From positions 11,919-19,145 of the forward strand of contig DCSN01000003.1 of NCBI GenBank assembly GCA_002325645.1: 7,227 nucleotides of DNA, given 5' to 3'. Shown piece by piece: positions 1 through 4,915 of the stretch. Below the pieces are notes generated by a model, which did no database searches, was not told the DNA's origin, and worked only from the letters and a program-made list of their open reading frames with translations. The DNA is from Pseudanabaena sp. UBA1465 (GTDB taxonomy: Bacteria > Cyanobacteriota > Cyanobacteriia > Pseudanabaenales > Pseudanabaenaceae). A program made the translations under genes and the position numbers. Positions within the stretch are counted from its first letter, which is position 1; each line of letters starts with the position of its first letter.

Positions 1-60
1 TGCGCCACAGGTTTTAGATCTTAATTTTTAATTAGGCTCGGCTACTTAGGATGTAGAGAA
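1..60. repeat. Partial, degenerate copy of the palindromic intergenic repeat
   Basis: The first ~50 bases align with 4211-4260. They share TGCGCC(A/G)CAGGTTTTAGAT, then an AT-rich stretch, then a CTCGG/CCGAG-like step followed by (G)TACTTA. This is therefore the right part of the same repeat family, entering from outside the window, with several substitutions and small indels. The left palindromic arm, if present, lies beyond the window edge. The 17 bp right end seen at 4257-4273 is not recognisable here. No coding potential is evident in 1-115. Confidence 0.6.
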
Positions 61-77
61 TAACTCCTAGAAGTAGC
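41..77 (-). terminator. Weak hairpin downstream of the MBL-fold gene
   Basis: GCTACTTAGGA (41-51) faces TCCTAGAAGTAGC (65-77), which pairs except for a two-base bulge, with a 13-base loop. It lies about 40 bases past the stop codon of the minus-strand gene ending at 116, so it could serve as its 3' end. It lacks a clear T tract on either strand, so the terminator role is a weak inference. Confidence 0.25.
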
Positions 78-115
78 ATTATTAATATTTGAAATGAGAT
101 ACTCAACTTACTGAT

Positions 116-991
116 TTATAATCTATTGGAACTAGTTGAGACCTGATCTGTCAAACGATTTAGTCCATGAAAGTTCAGTTCTAAATTTTTAATTTCAGAT
201 CGGGTGTTTTTAGATTGTTGAATCTCGATTGCCCCAATTTGACTGGTGTTGAGCAAATGATAAGTATCATTTCTATAATGAAATCCCTTAGCATGATTTT
301 TATATCGATTCTGGATATCCTCACTGACTGGACGGTTGATATTGTTAGAAATCAGGATTAGATCTGGTTGGCAATAGTCAAAAACTTCTGAGCAGTAACC
401 TTTTTCTTGTCCAGAATGTGCGGCTACAAAAAAGTTGATTTTGCAAAGTTGTTCTTGAAATTTATTATCTTTTAAAAGTGATAACCATCCTGCTCGATCT
501 AAATCACCAGCAAACACAATATGAATATCTCGGTATGACATAAATGTGACTAAACTCAGGCTATTCATACTCAGAAATTCAGGATATGTATTCCAAAAAA
601 ATTGAAACTGAATGCCACTAGTAGTTAGATAATCATTACAAATTATGTAACTATCAGTTTTGTCGGCTAAAAGTTTGAGATTTAGATCTGGTGAAGCATC
701 CCGTAGTTGTTGTTCATAGGCATAGTTAAGATCAATCGTGGGATTTTTAACAATAAAAGGAAAAGGAGAATCTGGGCGATGCAATAAGAAATTGGATAAC
801 TCTGCTAAATGTTGCTCTTTATAGGTGGAGACAATTAAACGTTCAATACCAAAGAAAGTATTTTTGGTGATGTATGTCGGAATGAACTCTTTGGTATGAC
901 TCCAGCTACAACCAACTAATACTGATTCTTGGGCATCGTCAATTACCAGAGCGCTAAAGCCAAAATCAACATCAAAGATTTTAATTTTCAT
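116..991 (-). CDS. Degenerate ComEC/Rec2-like metallo-beta-lactamase-fold protein
   Basis: A protein of 291 residues beginning MKIKIFDVDFGFSALVID, which resembles the opening strand of ComEC/Rec2-type MBL domains (commonly ...FDVGQGDS...). Other family landmarks follow in order. The segment LIVSTYKEQHLAEL (~52-65) sits where the HxHxDH metal motif is expected, but only the last His survives. GDLDRAGW (~162-169) matches the GD motif. AAHSGQEKGY (~190-199) replaces the usual HHG(S/R) motif with a single His. PDLILISNN (~209-217) is the typical following strand. It is probably cytosolic, with no signal peptide or membrane segment. Catalysis is doubtful because most metal ligands are missing; a binding or regulatory role is inference. 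The reading frame extends to a TTG at 1048, but the ATG at 991 begins at the conserved strand and lies ~27 nt after a plausible promoter, so I chose it. Its substrate is unknown, and any downstream partner lies outside the window. Confidence 0.75.
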   Translation of the reverse strand: MKIKIFDVDFGFSALVIDDAQESVLVGCSWSHTKEFIPTYITKNTFFGIERLIVSTYKEQHLAELSNFLLHRPDSPFPFIVKNPTIDLNYAYEQQLRDASPDLNLKLLADKTDSYIICNDYLTTSGIQFQFFWNTYPEFLSMNSLSLVTFMSYRDIHIVFAGDLDRAGWLSLLKDNKFQEQLCKINFFVAAHSGQEKGYCSEVFDYCQPDLILISNNINRPVSEDIQNRYKNHAKGFHYRNDTYHLLNTSQIGAIEIQQSKNTRSEIKNLELNFHGLNRLTDQVSTSSNRL

Positions 992-1024
992 CCGACTGTT
1001 CTTAAAAATAGGTAAAAGTAGTAA

Positions 1025-1052
1025 ATTATAAAAATAGAGGACAGGCAAACAA
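1025..1052 (-). promoter_or_regulatory. Promoter of the MBL-fold gene
   Basis: On the minus strand, TTGTTT (1052-1047) is followed after 16 bases by a perfect TATAAT (1030-1025). Transcription would start near 1018, giving a leader of about 27 bases to the ATG at 991. This arrangement would leave the TTG at 1048 upstream of the transcript, which supports the shorter gene. Confidence 0.5.
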
Positions 1053-1064
1053 TGCCCTCTATTT
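1032..1064. promoter_or_regulatory. Inverted repeat overlapping the MBL-gene promoter
   Basis: AAATAGAGG (1032-1040) pairs perfectly with CCTCTATTT (1056-1064), and an inner GGCA/TGCC pair (1044-1047, 1053-1056) could tighten the loop. The repeat covers the -35 box and spacer of the promoter, as an operator would. On the minus strand it is followed by TTTATAATTT, so it could alternatively end transcripts arriving from the repeat elements at 1091-1409. The sequence does not decide between operator and terminator. Confidence 0.4.
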
Positions 1065-1084
1065 CAGGTGGTGTATACCCTGTC

Positions 1085-1168
1085 AAGAAGTAAAAGCAGC
1101 TAGTAGCAATATGAAAACGCCACATGCAAGTCATTCCTAGCCGCTAAATCTTGGACTATTACATCTTG
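1085..1168 (-). ncRNA. Candidate small RNA from element copy 1
   Basis: Read on the minus strand, the conserved block holds TTGCAT (1204-1199), an 18-base spacer ending in TG(C), and TAGATT (1180-1175). This resembles an extended -10 promoter. Transcription would start near 1168 and run through the hairpin (1144-1096) into TTTTAC. That would give an RNA of roughly 80 bases with terminator-like 3' structure. The promoter match is moderate and the T tract is short, so this is inference from layout and from conservation with copy 2. Confidence 0.3.
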
Positions 1169-1226
1169 AATTAAAATCTAGCACAAATATTAGACTATAT
1201 GCAATACTTTGCAGATATATAGATTA
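1091..1226. repeat. Tandem structured element, copy 1
   Basis: This copy comprises a hairpin, GCAGCTAG (1096-1103) facing CTAGCCGC (1137-1144) with one mismatch and a 33-base loop. A short conserved linker containing AAATCTT follows, then a 54-base block (1172-1225) that matches 1355-1408 at 46 of 54 positions. The loop is unrelated in sequence to the loop of copy 2. I do not recognise it as a known insertion sequence or repeat family. Confidence 0.75.
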
Positions 1227-1274
1227 ATACATAATACTTTTAAATACAAAAAAAGTTTGACTGATTATTTCGAC

Positions 1275-1351
1275 GGAAAAATGAAAGCAGCCAGATAAAA
1301 AGTATCGAATAATCAACTGGCTGCAAATCTTCTGGGACTAATACACGTCTT
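1275..1351 (-). ncRNA. Candidate small RNA from element copy 2
   Basis: On the minus strand, TTGCGG (1387-1382), an 18-base spacer ending TG(C), and TAGATT (1363-1358) mirror copy 1 exactly in spacing. A transcript from about 1351 would contain the linker, then the perfect 8-base stem (1324-1317 with 1294-1287), and end in TTTCATTTTT (1286-1277). That makes roughly 75 bases with a credible intrinsic terminator. An additional pairing of the loop (1305-1315) with 1262-1273 is possible if transcription reads through. No known RNA family was recognised. Confidence 0.33.
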
Positions 1352-1409
1352 GACTAAAATCTAGCACAGATGTTAAACTATCCGCAATACTTTAAAGATA
1401 CATAGATTG
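1282..1409. repeat. Tandem structured element, copy 2
   Basis: The order is the same as in copy 1, about 180 bases further on: a perfect 8-base stem GCAGCCAG (1287-1294) / CTGGCTGC (1317-1324) with a 22-base loop, the AAATCTT linker, and the 54-base block (1355-1408). Relative to copy 1, one stem pair changes from T-A to C-G, a compensatory change that keeps the stem. A second mismatch in copy 1 is repaired here. This suggests the structure is kept rather than the exact sequence. Confidence 0.75.
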
Positions 1410-1431
1410 AAATATATTTAGCTTTAAACAC

Positions 1432-1443
1432 AGTAAATTCACT
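1432..1443. promoter_or_regulatory. Possible operator upstream of the ArsR gene
   Basis: AGTAAATTCACT is a 12-base imperfect palindrome with one mismatched pair, about 50 bases before the ArsR start. ArsR-family proteins commonly bind short AT-rich palindromes near their own promoters. No matching second site or clear promoter was found beside it, so the call is weak. Confidence 0.2.
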
Positions 1444-1493
1444 AAATGCACTTTTAGGCTTGTAACTCAATCTCGTAAAGTGAAGAGGTGTAA

Positions 1494-1832
1494 ATGTATA
1501 AATCTGTTCATATGACATTTCAACCTAGCTATTTCAAAGCTGATCTGTTTAAGGTTTTATCTAATCCAGTGCGAATTCAGATATTAGATTCTTTACGGAT
1601 CGGCGAACAAAGCGTTAACTCGATCGCCCAATGGATTGAGGCTGAACCCTCGGCGGTTTCGCAACAGTTGGCAGTAATGCGGCGTTATAACTTAGTGCGA
1701 TCGCGGAAACAAGGAAACTTTGCTTACTATTCCGTTGGCAATCCCACGATTTTTAAGGTGTTGGATTCGGCGCTAGAGCTTTTTAACAACCACGTCATTG
1801 AGATGCGGGAATCGTTACAAAAATTGGAGTAA
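1494..1832 (+). CDS. ArsR-family transcriptional regulator without cysteines
   Basis: A 112-residue winged-helix protein of normal ArsR/SmtB length. LSNPVRIQILDSL (22-34) is the classic family helix. SAVSQQLAVMRR (53-64) is the recognition helix of the HTH, and residues 65-80 (NLVRSRKQGNFAYYSV) form the wing. It should bind DNA as a dimer. The protein has no cysteine, so the thiol metal sites of ArsR/CadC-type members and the redox thiols of BigR-type members are absent. HxxE (H100-E103) appears in the last helix, but the partner Asp/His of the SmtB/CzrA alpha-5 zinc site are not in place. The effector is therefore unknown. The start is set by AAGAGG at 1483-1488, five bases before the ATG; Met7 lacks such a site. 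The stop codon lies 10 bases before the start of the SulP transporter, so the two are very likely cotranscribed and the regulator probably controls that gene and itself. Confidence 0.9.
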   Translation: MYKSVHMTFQPSYFKADLFKVLSNPVRIQILDSLRIGEQSVNSIAQWIEAEPSAVSQQLAVMRRYNLVRSRKQGNFAYYSVGNPTIFKVLDSALELFNNHVIEMRESLQKLE

Positions 1833-1842
1833 TTACAATCCC

Positions 1843-3540
1843 ATGGCACAAGCAGCAATCTTAGATAGCAACAATTCAAGTCTACCAAGTCCAAAAAATA
1901 ATCCCTTCAAAGGATTATTTACTAACTTTCGAGGTGATTTAACGGGAGGACTGACTGCGGCAGTCGTGGCTTTACCCTTAGCCCTAGCCTTTGCTGTCGC
2001 CAGTGGAGTCGAACCAAAAGCAGGACTTTACACAGCGATCGTGGCTGGAGTCGTCGCCGCCGTATTTGGCGGATCGCCCGTGCAGATTACGGGACCAACA
2101 GGGGCAATGGCAGTCGTTTTGGTGGGAATTGTTGCCAAATATGGCATCGAGAAGGTTTGGATCGCAGGAGTAATGGCGGGGATTATCCAAATTGCCCTCG
2201 GTGTCGCTAAGTTAGGACGCTTGGTGAAGTTCATTCCCTATCCCGTCACCGCAGGTTTTACGAATGGGATTGCCGTAATTATTTTCTGTGGACAGTTAAA
2301 TAATTTTTTCGGTTTGCATTTACCTAATCAAGAACATTTTCTACCAGCCCTTTGGCAGACGGTGACGCATTTAGAAGCCTACAACTGGCTAGCGATCGCC
2401 TTAGCACTTCTGACCATTGGCACAAAATTGTTATGGAGTCGCATTAATCGATCAATTCCTGGATCATTAGTGGGTTTAATCGTCGCGACGATCGCGGCGG
2501 TGATTGCTAAATCTCAATGGAATTTAGACGTACCAACGATTGGCGTTATTCCGCAATCTTTACCAATGTTGCAAGGGATTCCCCATTGGAATGATTTTCG
2601 GTTAATTCGTGAACTGATTAATCCTGCGATCGCTTTAGCAGCCCTAGGCAGTATTGAGTCCTTACTAGCAGCCGTAGTTGCTGATGGGATGAGCGTCAGC
2701 GATCGCCACAATAGCGATCGGGAGTTAATCGGGCAAGGATTAGCAAATATGATCGTGCCATTTTTCGGTGGCATTCCTGCAACTGGGGCGATCGCACGGA
2801 CTGCGGTGAATGTACGGGCGGGCGGCAAAACCCGTCTATCGGGCGTGATTCACGGTATCGCCTTAGCCCTAATCGTATTGATCTTTGCGCCCCTCGCCTC
2901 GCAAGTTCCTCTTGCCGCCCTCGCTGGCATCCTGATGATTACCAGTATTCGGATGATGGAATGGGAAGCGATCGGCTTGCTGATCCATACTACCTATGCC
3001 GACTTTAGCGTGATGATGCTGACATGGCTTGTCACCGTTTGTTTTGACCTCGTACTAGCGGTCGAAGTCGGTCTGATTGCCGCAGGTATTCTGTTCATTA
3101 AGCGGATGAGTGAACTTAGCCTAGTGAAAATGCCCGAAGATAGCACTTTTCTGGCAGGCGTTCCCCTAGACTTTGGCAAACAAATCGCCATCTATCGGAT
3201 TGATGGGCCCATGTTTTTTGGGGCAGCCGAAAGGTTTGTTACCTTCTTACGAGATGCGCCTGAAGTCAAATTCCTGATCTTGAGAATGCGCTATGTACCA
3301 AGTATGGATTCGACGGGCTTAGTAGCTTTAGAAGAAATTTTTCACGATTTGCAGCGCCATGACTGTCAATTGATCTTGAGTGGGTTACGTCCTGAAGTCG
3401 AACAGCTTTTAAAACGCAGTGGACTACTTAAGCAAATTGGCGGCGAAAATTGTTTTGACACAACTAATGATGCTCTGCGTCAGATTAGACCCGACAGCAA
3501 TCAGTCTCATGAGGAAAAGCTACTAGCTACCAATCCATAA
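1843..3540 (+). CDS. SulP/SLC26-family anion transporter with STAS domain
   Basis: A 565-residue inner-membrane protein. Residues ~32-420 form the transmembrane transport core, opening with GGLTAAVVALPLALAFAVAS. Family landmarks are QITGPTGAM (81-89, TM3 substrate site), FIPYPVTAGFTNG (130-142), IESLLAAVVADGM (271-283, TM8), and IPATGAIARTAVN (311-323, TM10). A STAS domain follows (~447-548) with MDSTGL (488-493), the position of the phosphorylatable Ser in SpoIIAA-like domains. Cyanobacterial SulP proteins include the bicarbonate:sodium symporter BicA, but this one has Glu at 272 where I recall BicA having the sodium-binding Asp. It also carries the general SulP ATGAIART motif in TM10. I therefore infer a sulfate, carboxylate or other anion carrier rather than BicA; the substrate is not certain. 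The frame is open back to a TTG at 1798, but that overlaps the ArsR gene and adds unconserved residues. The ATG at 1843 has GGAG 13 bases upstream, a long spacing. Confidence 0.9.
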   Translation: MAQAAILDSNNSSLPSPKNNPFKGLFTNFRGDLTGGLTAAVVALPLALAFAVASGVEPKAGLYTAIVAGVVAAVFGGSPVQITGPTGAMAVVLVGIVAKYGIEKVWIAGVMAGIIQIALGVAKLGRLVKFIPYPVTAGFTNGIAVIIFCGQLNNFFGLHLPNQEHFLPALWQTVTHLEAYNWLAIALALLTIGTKLLWSRINRSIPGSLVGLIVATIAAVIAKSQWNLDVPTIGVIPQSLPMLQGIPHWNDFRLIRELINPAIALAALGSIESLLAAVVADGMSVSDRHNSDRELIGQGLANMIVPFFGGIPATGAIARTAVNVRAGGKTRLSGVIHGIALALIVLIFAPLASQVPLAALAGILMITSIRMMEWEAIGLLIHTTYADFSVMMLTWLVTVCFDLVLAVEVGLIAAGILFIKRMSELSLVKMPEDSTFLAGVPLDFGKQIAIYRIDGPMFFGAAERFVTFLRDAPEVKFLILRMRYVPSMDSTGLVALEEIFHDLQRHDCQLILSGLRPEVEQLLKRSGLLKQIGGENCFDTTNDALRQIRPDSNQSHEEKLLATNP

Positions 3541-3544
3541 AACA

Positions 3545-3567
3545 AAGGCGGCATTTTGTGCCGCCTT
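3545..3567. terminator. Bidirectional hairpin terminator between convergent genes
   Basis: AAGGCGGCA (3545-3553) and TGCCGCCTT (3559-3567) form a perfect 9-base stem with a 5-base loop in the 30-base gap between two convergent stop codons. On the minus strand it is followed by TGTTTTATGG, a T-rich tail suited to ending the kinase transcript. On the plus strand no T tract follows, so it may only slow or protect the transporter transcript. Confidence 0.75.
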
Positions 3568-3570
3568 GTG

Positions 3571-4095
3571 CTAATCGATCCATTCATTTTCTGATTTTTG
3601 ATCGCGAAACAAAATGCGATCGAAGCCCTCATTGAGGCTGGGCGGATGATAGGTCAGGGTACGATACATCTCCACCACAATATCTTCAGGGACAACGCGA
3701 TCGCGGGTTTCATTTCGCGATAAACAAATCCACAGTGGCACATTTAGCCAAATCCCCGTAATGGGCTGAAATCCATACTCCTTGGCAAGGGAAATCACAT
3801 CTCGACGATATTCGCGCTTATAGTTTGTGGCATCATATATTACAGATTGTTGCGATTTGGCAGCATTTATAAATGATTGTTGTATCTGCGCCCAAATTTC
3901 TGACCAATTACCCTGAATAGTATCGGAGCCATATAATTTGGCACGAATGCGATCGGGGCTGATCAGTTGGGTTTGCCCAAGGGTGATGCTGCTACTATTC
4001 TGATCAGAAGTCTGATCAGAAGCGCGTAACATCTGCTCAGCGAGGCTAGACTTGCCACTTGCGGGTACACCAATCAGAATAATTACACTTGCCAT
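3571..4095 (-). CDS. Small P-loop kinase/ATPase (AAA_33, polynucleotide-kinase-like)
   Basis: A 174-residue cytosolic protein. GVPASGKS (9-16) is the Walker A loop. LISPDRIRAKLYG (45-57) is a substrate-side segment with the Asp-Arg seen in T4 PNK-like kinases. VIYDATNYKREYRRDVI (85-101) matches the ...DATN...R(R) element of this family. SRNETRDRVVPEDIV (126-140) is a lid-like arginine-rich stretch, and EGFDRI lies near the C-terminus. Such proteins transfer phosphate from ATP to nucleic acid ends or small molecules, but this subgroup has no settled substrate. Residues ~26-33 contain a duplicated SDQ(T/N) unit in a linker after the P-loop helix, encoded by a 12-base tandem repeat. No Shine-Dalgarno site precedes the ATG. 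It converges on the SulP gene and is divergent from the peroxidase gene, with the foldback element at 4119-4273 in its upstream region. Confidence 0.85.
   Translation of the reverse strand: MASVIILIGVPASGKSSLAEQMLRASDQTSDQNSSSITLGQTQLISPDRIRAKLYGSDTIQGNWSEIWAQIQQSFINAAKSQQSVIYDATNYKREYRRDVISLAKEYGFQPITGIWLNVPLWICLSRNETRDRVVPEDIVVEMYRTLTYHPPSLNEGFDRILFRDQKSENEWID
3999..4022. repeat. Tandem 12-base duplication inside the kinase gene
   Basis: TCTGATCAGAAG occurs twice in succession (3999-4010 and 4011-4022). The repeat is in frame and adds four residues, giving SDQT followed by SDQN. The unit contains the palindrome CTGATCAG. It lies in a probable surface linker, so it is likely tolerated length variation. 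Confidence 0.9.
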
Positions 4096-4118
4096 AAAGA
4101 TCGCTGCAAAAGTCTATA

Positions 4119-4273
4119 GATCAATTTTGGGATTTGCAATGCCGCAGGCATTGTAAGTGAGTAGGCTTAATCGAATCTAAAACCTTAAAACCTGCGGCGC
4201 ACGCGCAGCGTGCGCCGCAGGTTTTAGATTTAGATTTTAATTATACCGAGGTACTTAAATCCCAAAATTGATC
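4119..4273. mobile_element. MITE-like foldback element with 17 bp inverted ends
   Basis: GATCAATTTTGGGATTT (4119-4135) is the exact reverse complement of 4257-4273, bounding a 155-base non-coding element. Inside are a 7-base perfect hairpin (4137-4143 / 4147-4153), a 17-base perfect palindrome (4187-4225), and a further inverted pair, AATCTAAAACC (4174-4184) with 4220-4230. There is no transposase. The inner right part recurs in degraded form at the window start, so this is a family of dispersed repeats. A clean target duplication is not visible; TA lies directly left of the element and CTA directly right. It fills most of the gap between the divergent kinase and peroxidase genes. It may be a non-autonomous transposon or a REP-like structured repeat. 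Confidence 0.7.
4187..4225. repeat. GC-rich palindrome core of the foldback element
   Basis: AAAACCTGCGGCGCACG (4187-4203) and its exact complement (4209-4225) flank a 5-base centre, CGCAG. The right arm and its TTTTAGAT extension are the part shared with bases 1-20 of the window. The GC-rich stem stands out sharply in an AT-rich spacer and could extrude as a cruciform or form a very stable RNA hairpin. Confidence 0.9.
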
Positions 4274-4304
4274 CTAATACTCAAATAACTCTAAAAACGA
4301 AAAT

Positions 4305-4778
4305 ATGTCCACACTTTACGATTTCAAAGTCACCAACATCGATGGTCAGCCAGTCGATCTCGCACATTACAAGGGCAAGGTTGCGTTAGTTGTTAACGTT
4401 GCTTCTAAATGTGGCTACACCAAGCAGTACAAAGGTTTAGAATCTCTGTACCGTGAATACAAAGATAAGGGCTTTGAGATTCTTGGTTTTCCTAGCAATG
4501 ACTTTGGCGCACAGGAGCCTGCATCCGAAGCTGAGATTAAAAGCTTCTGCTCTCTCACCTATGATGTCACCTTTGATATGTTTAGCAAGGTAAAGGTGAA
4601 GGATGCTGACATGGTGGATGCTTACAAATATCTTACCGAAACCACAGGTAGCCAAGTTCAATGGAATTTTAATAAATTCTTGGTTGACAAGGAAGGTAAG
4701 GTCGTGAAGTATTATCCTTCTAGTGTTGCTCCTGAAGATGCTGGTCTGCGAAAAGATATTGACGCACTCTTGGGTTAG
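4305..4778 (+). CDS. gpx: Thiol (thioredoxin-dependent) glutathione peroxidase
   Basis: A 157-residue protein, the normal length for bacterial, non-selenium members. It reduces hydrogen or lipid hydroperoxides with thiols. The peroxidatic Cys36 lies in NVASKCGYT (31-39). Gln70 (FPSNDFGAQEP), Trp120 and Asn121 (QWNFNKFL) complete the catalytic tetrad. Cys82 (FCSLTYDVTFDMF) sits where the resolving cysteine of yeast Gpx3/Orp1 and plant GPX-like enzymes sits. I therefore infer thioredoxin rather than glutathione as reductant, as is known for such members. No signal peptide is visible, so it is probably cytosolic. The start is the ATG just before the conserved N-terminal strand; it has no Shine-Dalgarno site, and its leader begins only ~30 bases after the foldback element. 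The gene is followed by its own hairpin terminator and appears monocistronic. Confidence 0.94.
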   Translation: MSTLYDFKVTNIDGQPVDLAHYKGKVALVVNVASKCGYTKQYKGLESLYREYKDKGFEILGFPSNDFGAQEPASEAEIKSFCSLTYDVTFDMFSKVKVKDADMVDAYKYLTETTGSQVQWNFNKFLVDKEGKVVKYYPSSVAPEDAGLRKDIDALLG

Positions 4779-4784
4779 TTTTTC

Positions 4785-4817
4785 AAATAAAGGCGACGCT
4801 TTGCGTTGCCTTTATTT
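4785..4817 (+). terminator. Terminator of the peroxidase gene
   Basis: AAATAAAGGCGACGC (4785-4799) faces GCGTTGCCTTTATTT (4803-4817) with a TTT loop and one wobble pair. It begins seven bases after the peroxidase stop codon. The AT-rich lower stem supplies the T-rich 3' end, and its symmetry would also work on the other strand. Confidence 0.85.
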
Positions 4818-4844
4818 GGGGAAGTGTTTAAGCTCACACAATAA

Positions 4845-4874
4845 TTGACCGATACCTGGGTAATCTAGTTATAG
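4845..4874 (+). promoter_or_regulatory. ppk1: Candidate promoter for ppk1
   Basis: TTGACC (4845-4850) is followed after 18 bases by TTATAG (4869-4874). The -35 box is good and the -10 box modest. Transcription would start near 4880, at the foot of the perfect hairpin at 4879-4915, so that hairpin would form the 5' end of the ppk1 message. No tandem CTTAACCT-like Pho box, as described in cyanobacterial phosphate-regulated promoters, was seen. Confidence 0.3.
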
Positions 4875-4878
4875 CGAG

Positions 4879-4915
4879 AAGATGAGTGTCGGCGCTTTGC
4901 GCCGACACTCATCTT
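4879..4915 (+). terminator. Perfect 17 bp-stem hairpin before ppk1
   Basis: AAGATGAGTGTCGGCGC (4879-4895) and its exact complement (4899-4915) enclose a TTT loop. On the plus strand TTGGTTTTG follows, which is T-rich but interrupted. It may be a second terminator after the peroxidase gene, an attenuator or 5' stabiliser of the ppk1 message, or a dispersed palindromic repeat. The stem is longer and more perfect than a terminator needs. Confidence 0.5.

Larger units (their letters stand above)
992..1493. other. AT-rich intergenic region between divergent genes
   Basis: About 500 bases separate the minus-strand MBL-fold gene from the plus-strand ArsR gene. I see no convincing protein gene here. 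The region holds a promoter and inverted repeat for the MBL gene (1025-1064), two diverged tandem copies of a structured element (1091-1226 and 1282-1409), and the AT-rich leader of the ArsR gene with a good ribosome site. Stretches 1227-1281 and 1410-1431 hold nothing I can name, except one arm of a possible pseudoknot at 1262-1273. Confidence 0.7.

Noticed and set aside
992..1048. TTG start extending the MBL-fold protein by 19 residues
   Set aside because: The extension is outside the conserved fold, overlaps the TATAAT promoter, and has no ribosome site; the ATG at 991 fits better.
1350..1379. Plus-strand promoter TTGACT-18-TAAACT in the conserved block, for the ArsR gene
   Set aside because: Copy 1 has a different spacing and poorer boxes, whereas the minus-strand reading keeps spacing in both copies; it is also ~115 bases from the ArsR start. 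It cannot be fully excluded.
1091..1409. CRISPR array
   Set aside because: Only two diverged units with ~180-base spacing and no short, exact repeats.
1798..1842. TTG start for the SulP transporter inside the ArsR gene
   Set aside because: The extra residues are the ArsR coding sequence in another frame; the ATG at 1843 directly precedes the family-like N-terminus.
1984..3191. Several open frames of 60-104 codons within the transporter gene
   Set aside because: They lie in other frames of a strongly supported gene and have no recognisable protein features.
4268..4297. Promoter TTGATC with TAAAAA before the peroxidase gene
   Set aside because: The -10 box is poor and would start transcription almost at the ATG; I could not support a specific promoter here.
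4437..4661. Minus-strand open frame inside the peroxidase gene
   Set aside because: Shadow of a well-supported gene; no motifs or start signal.
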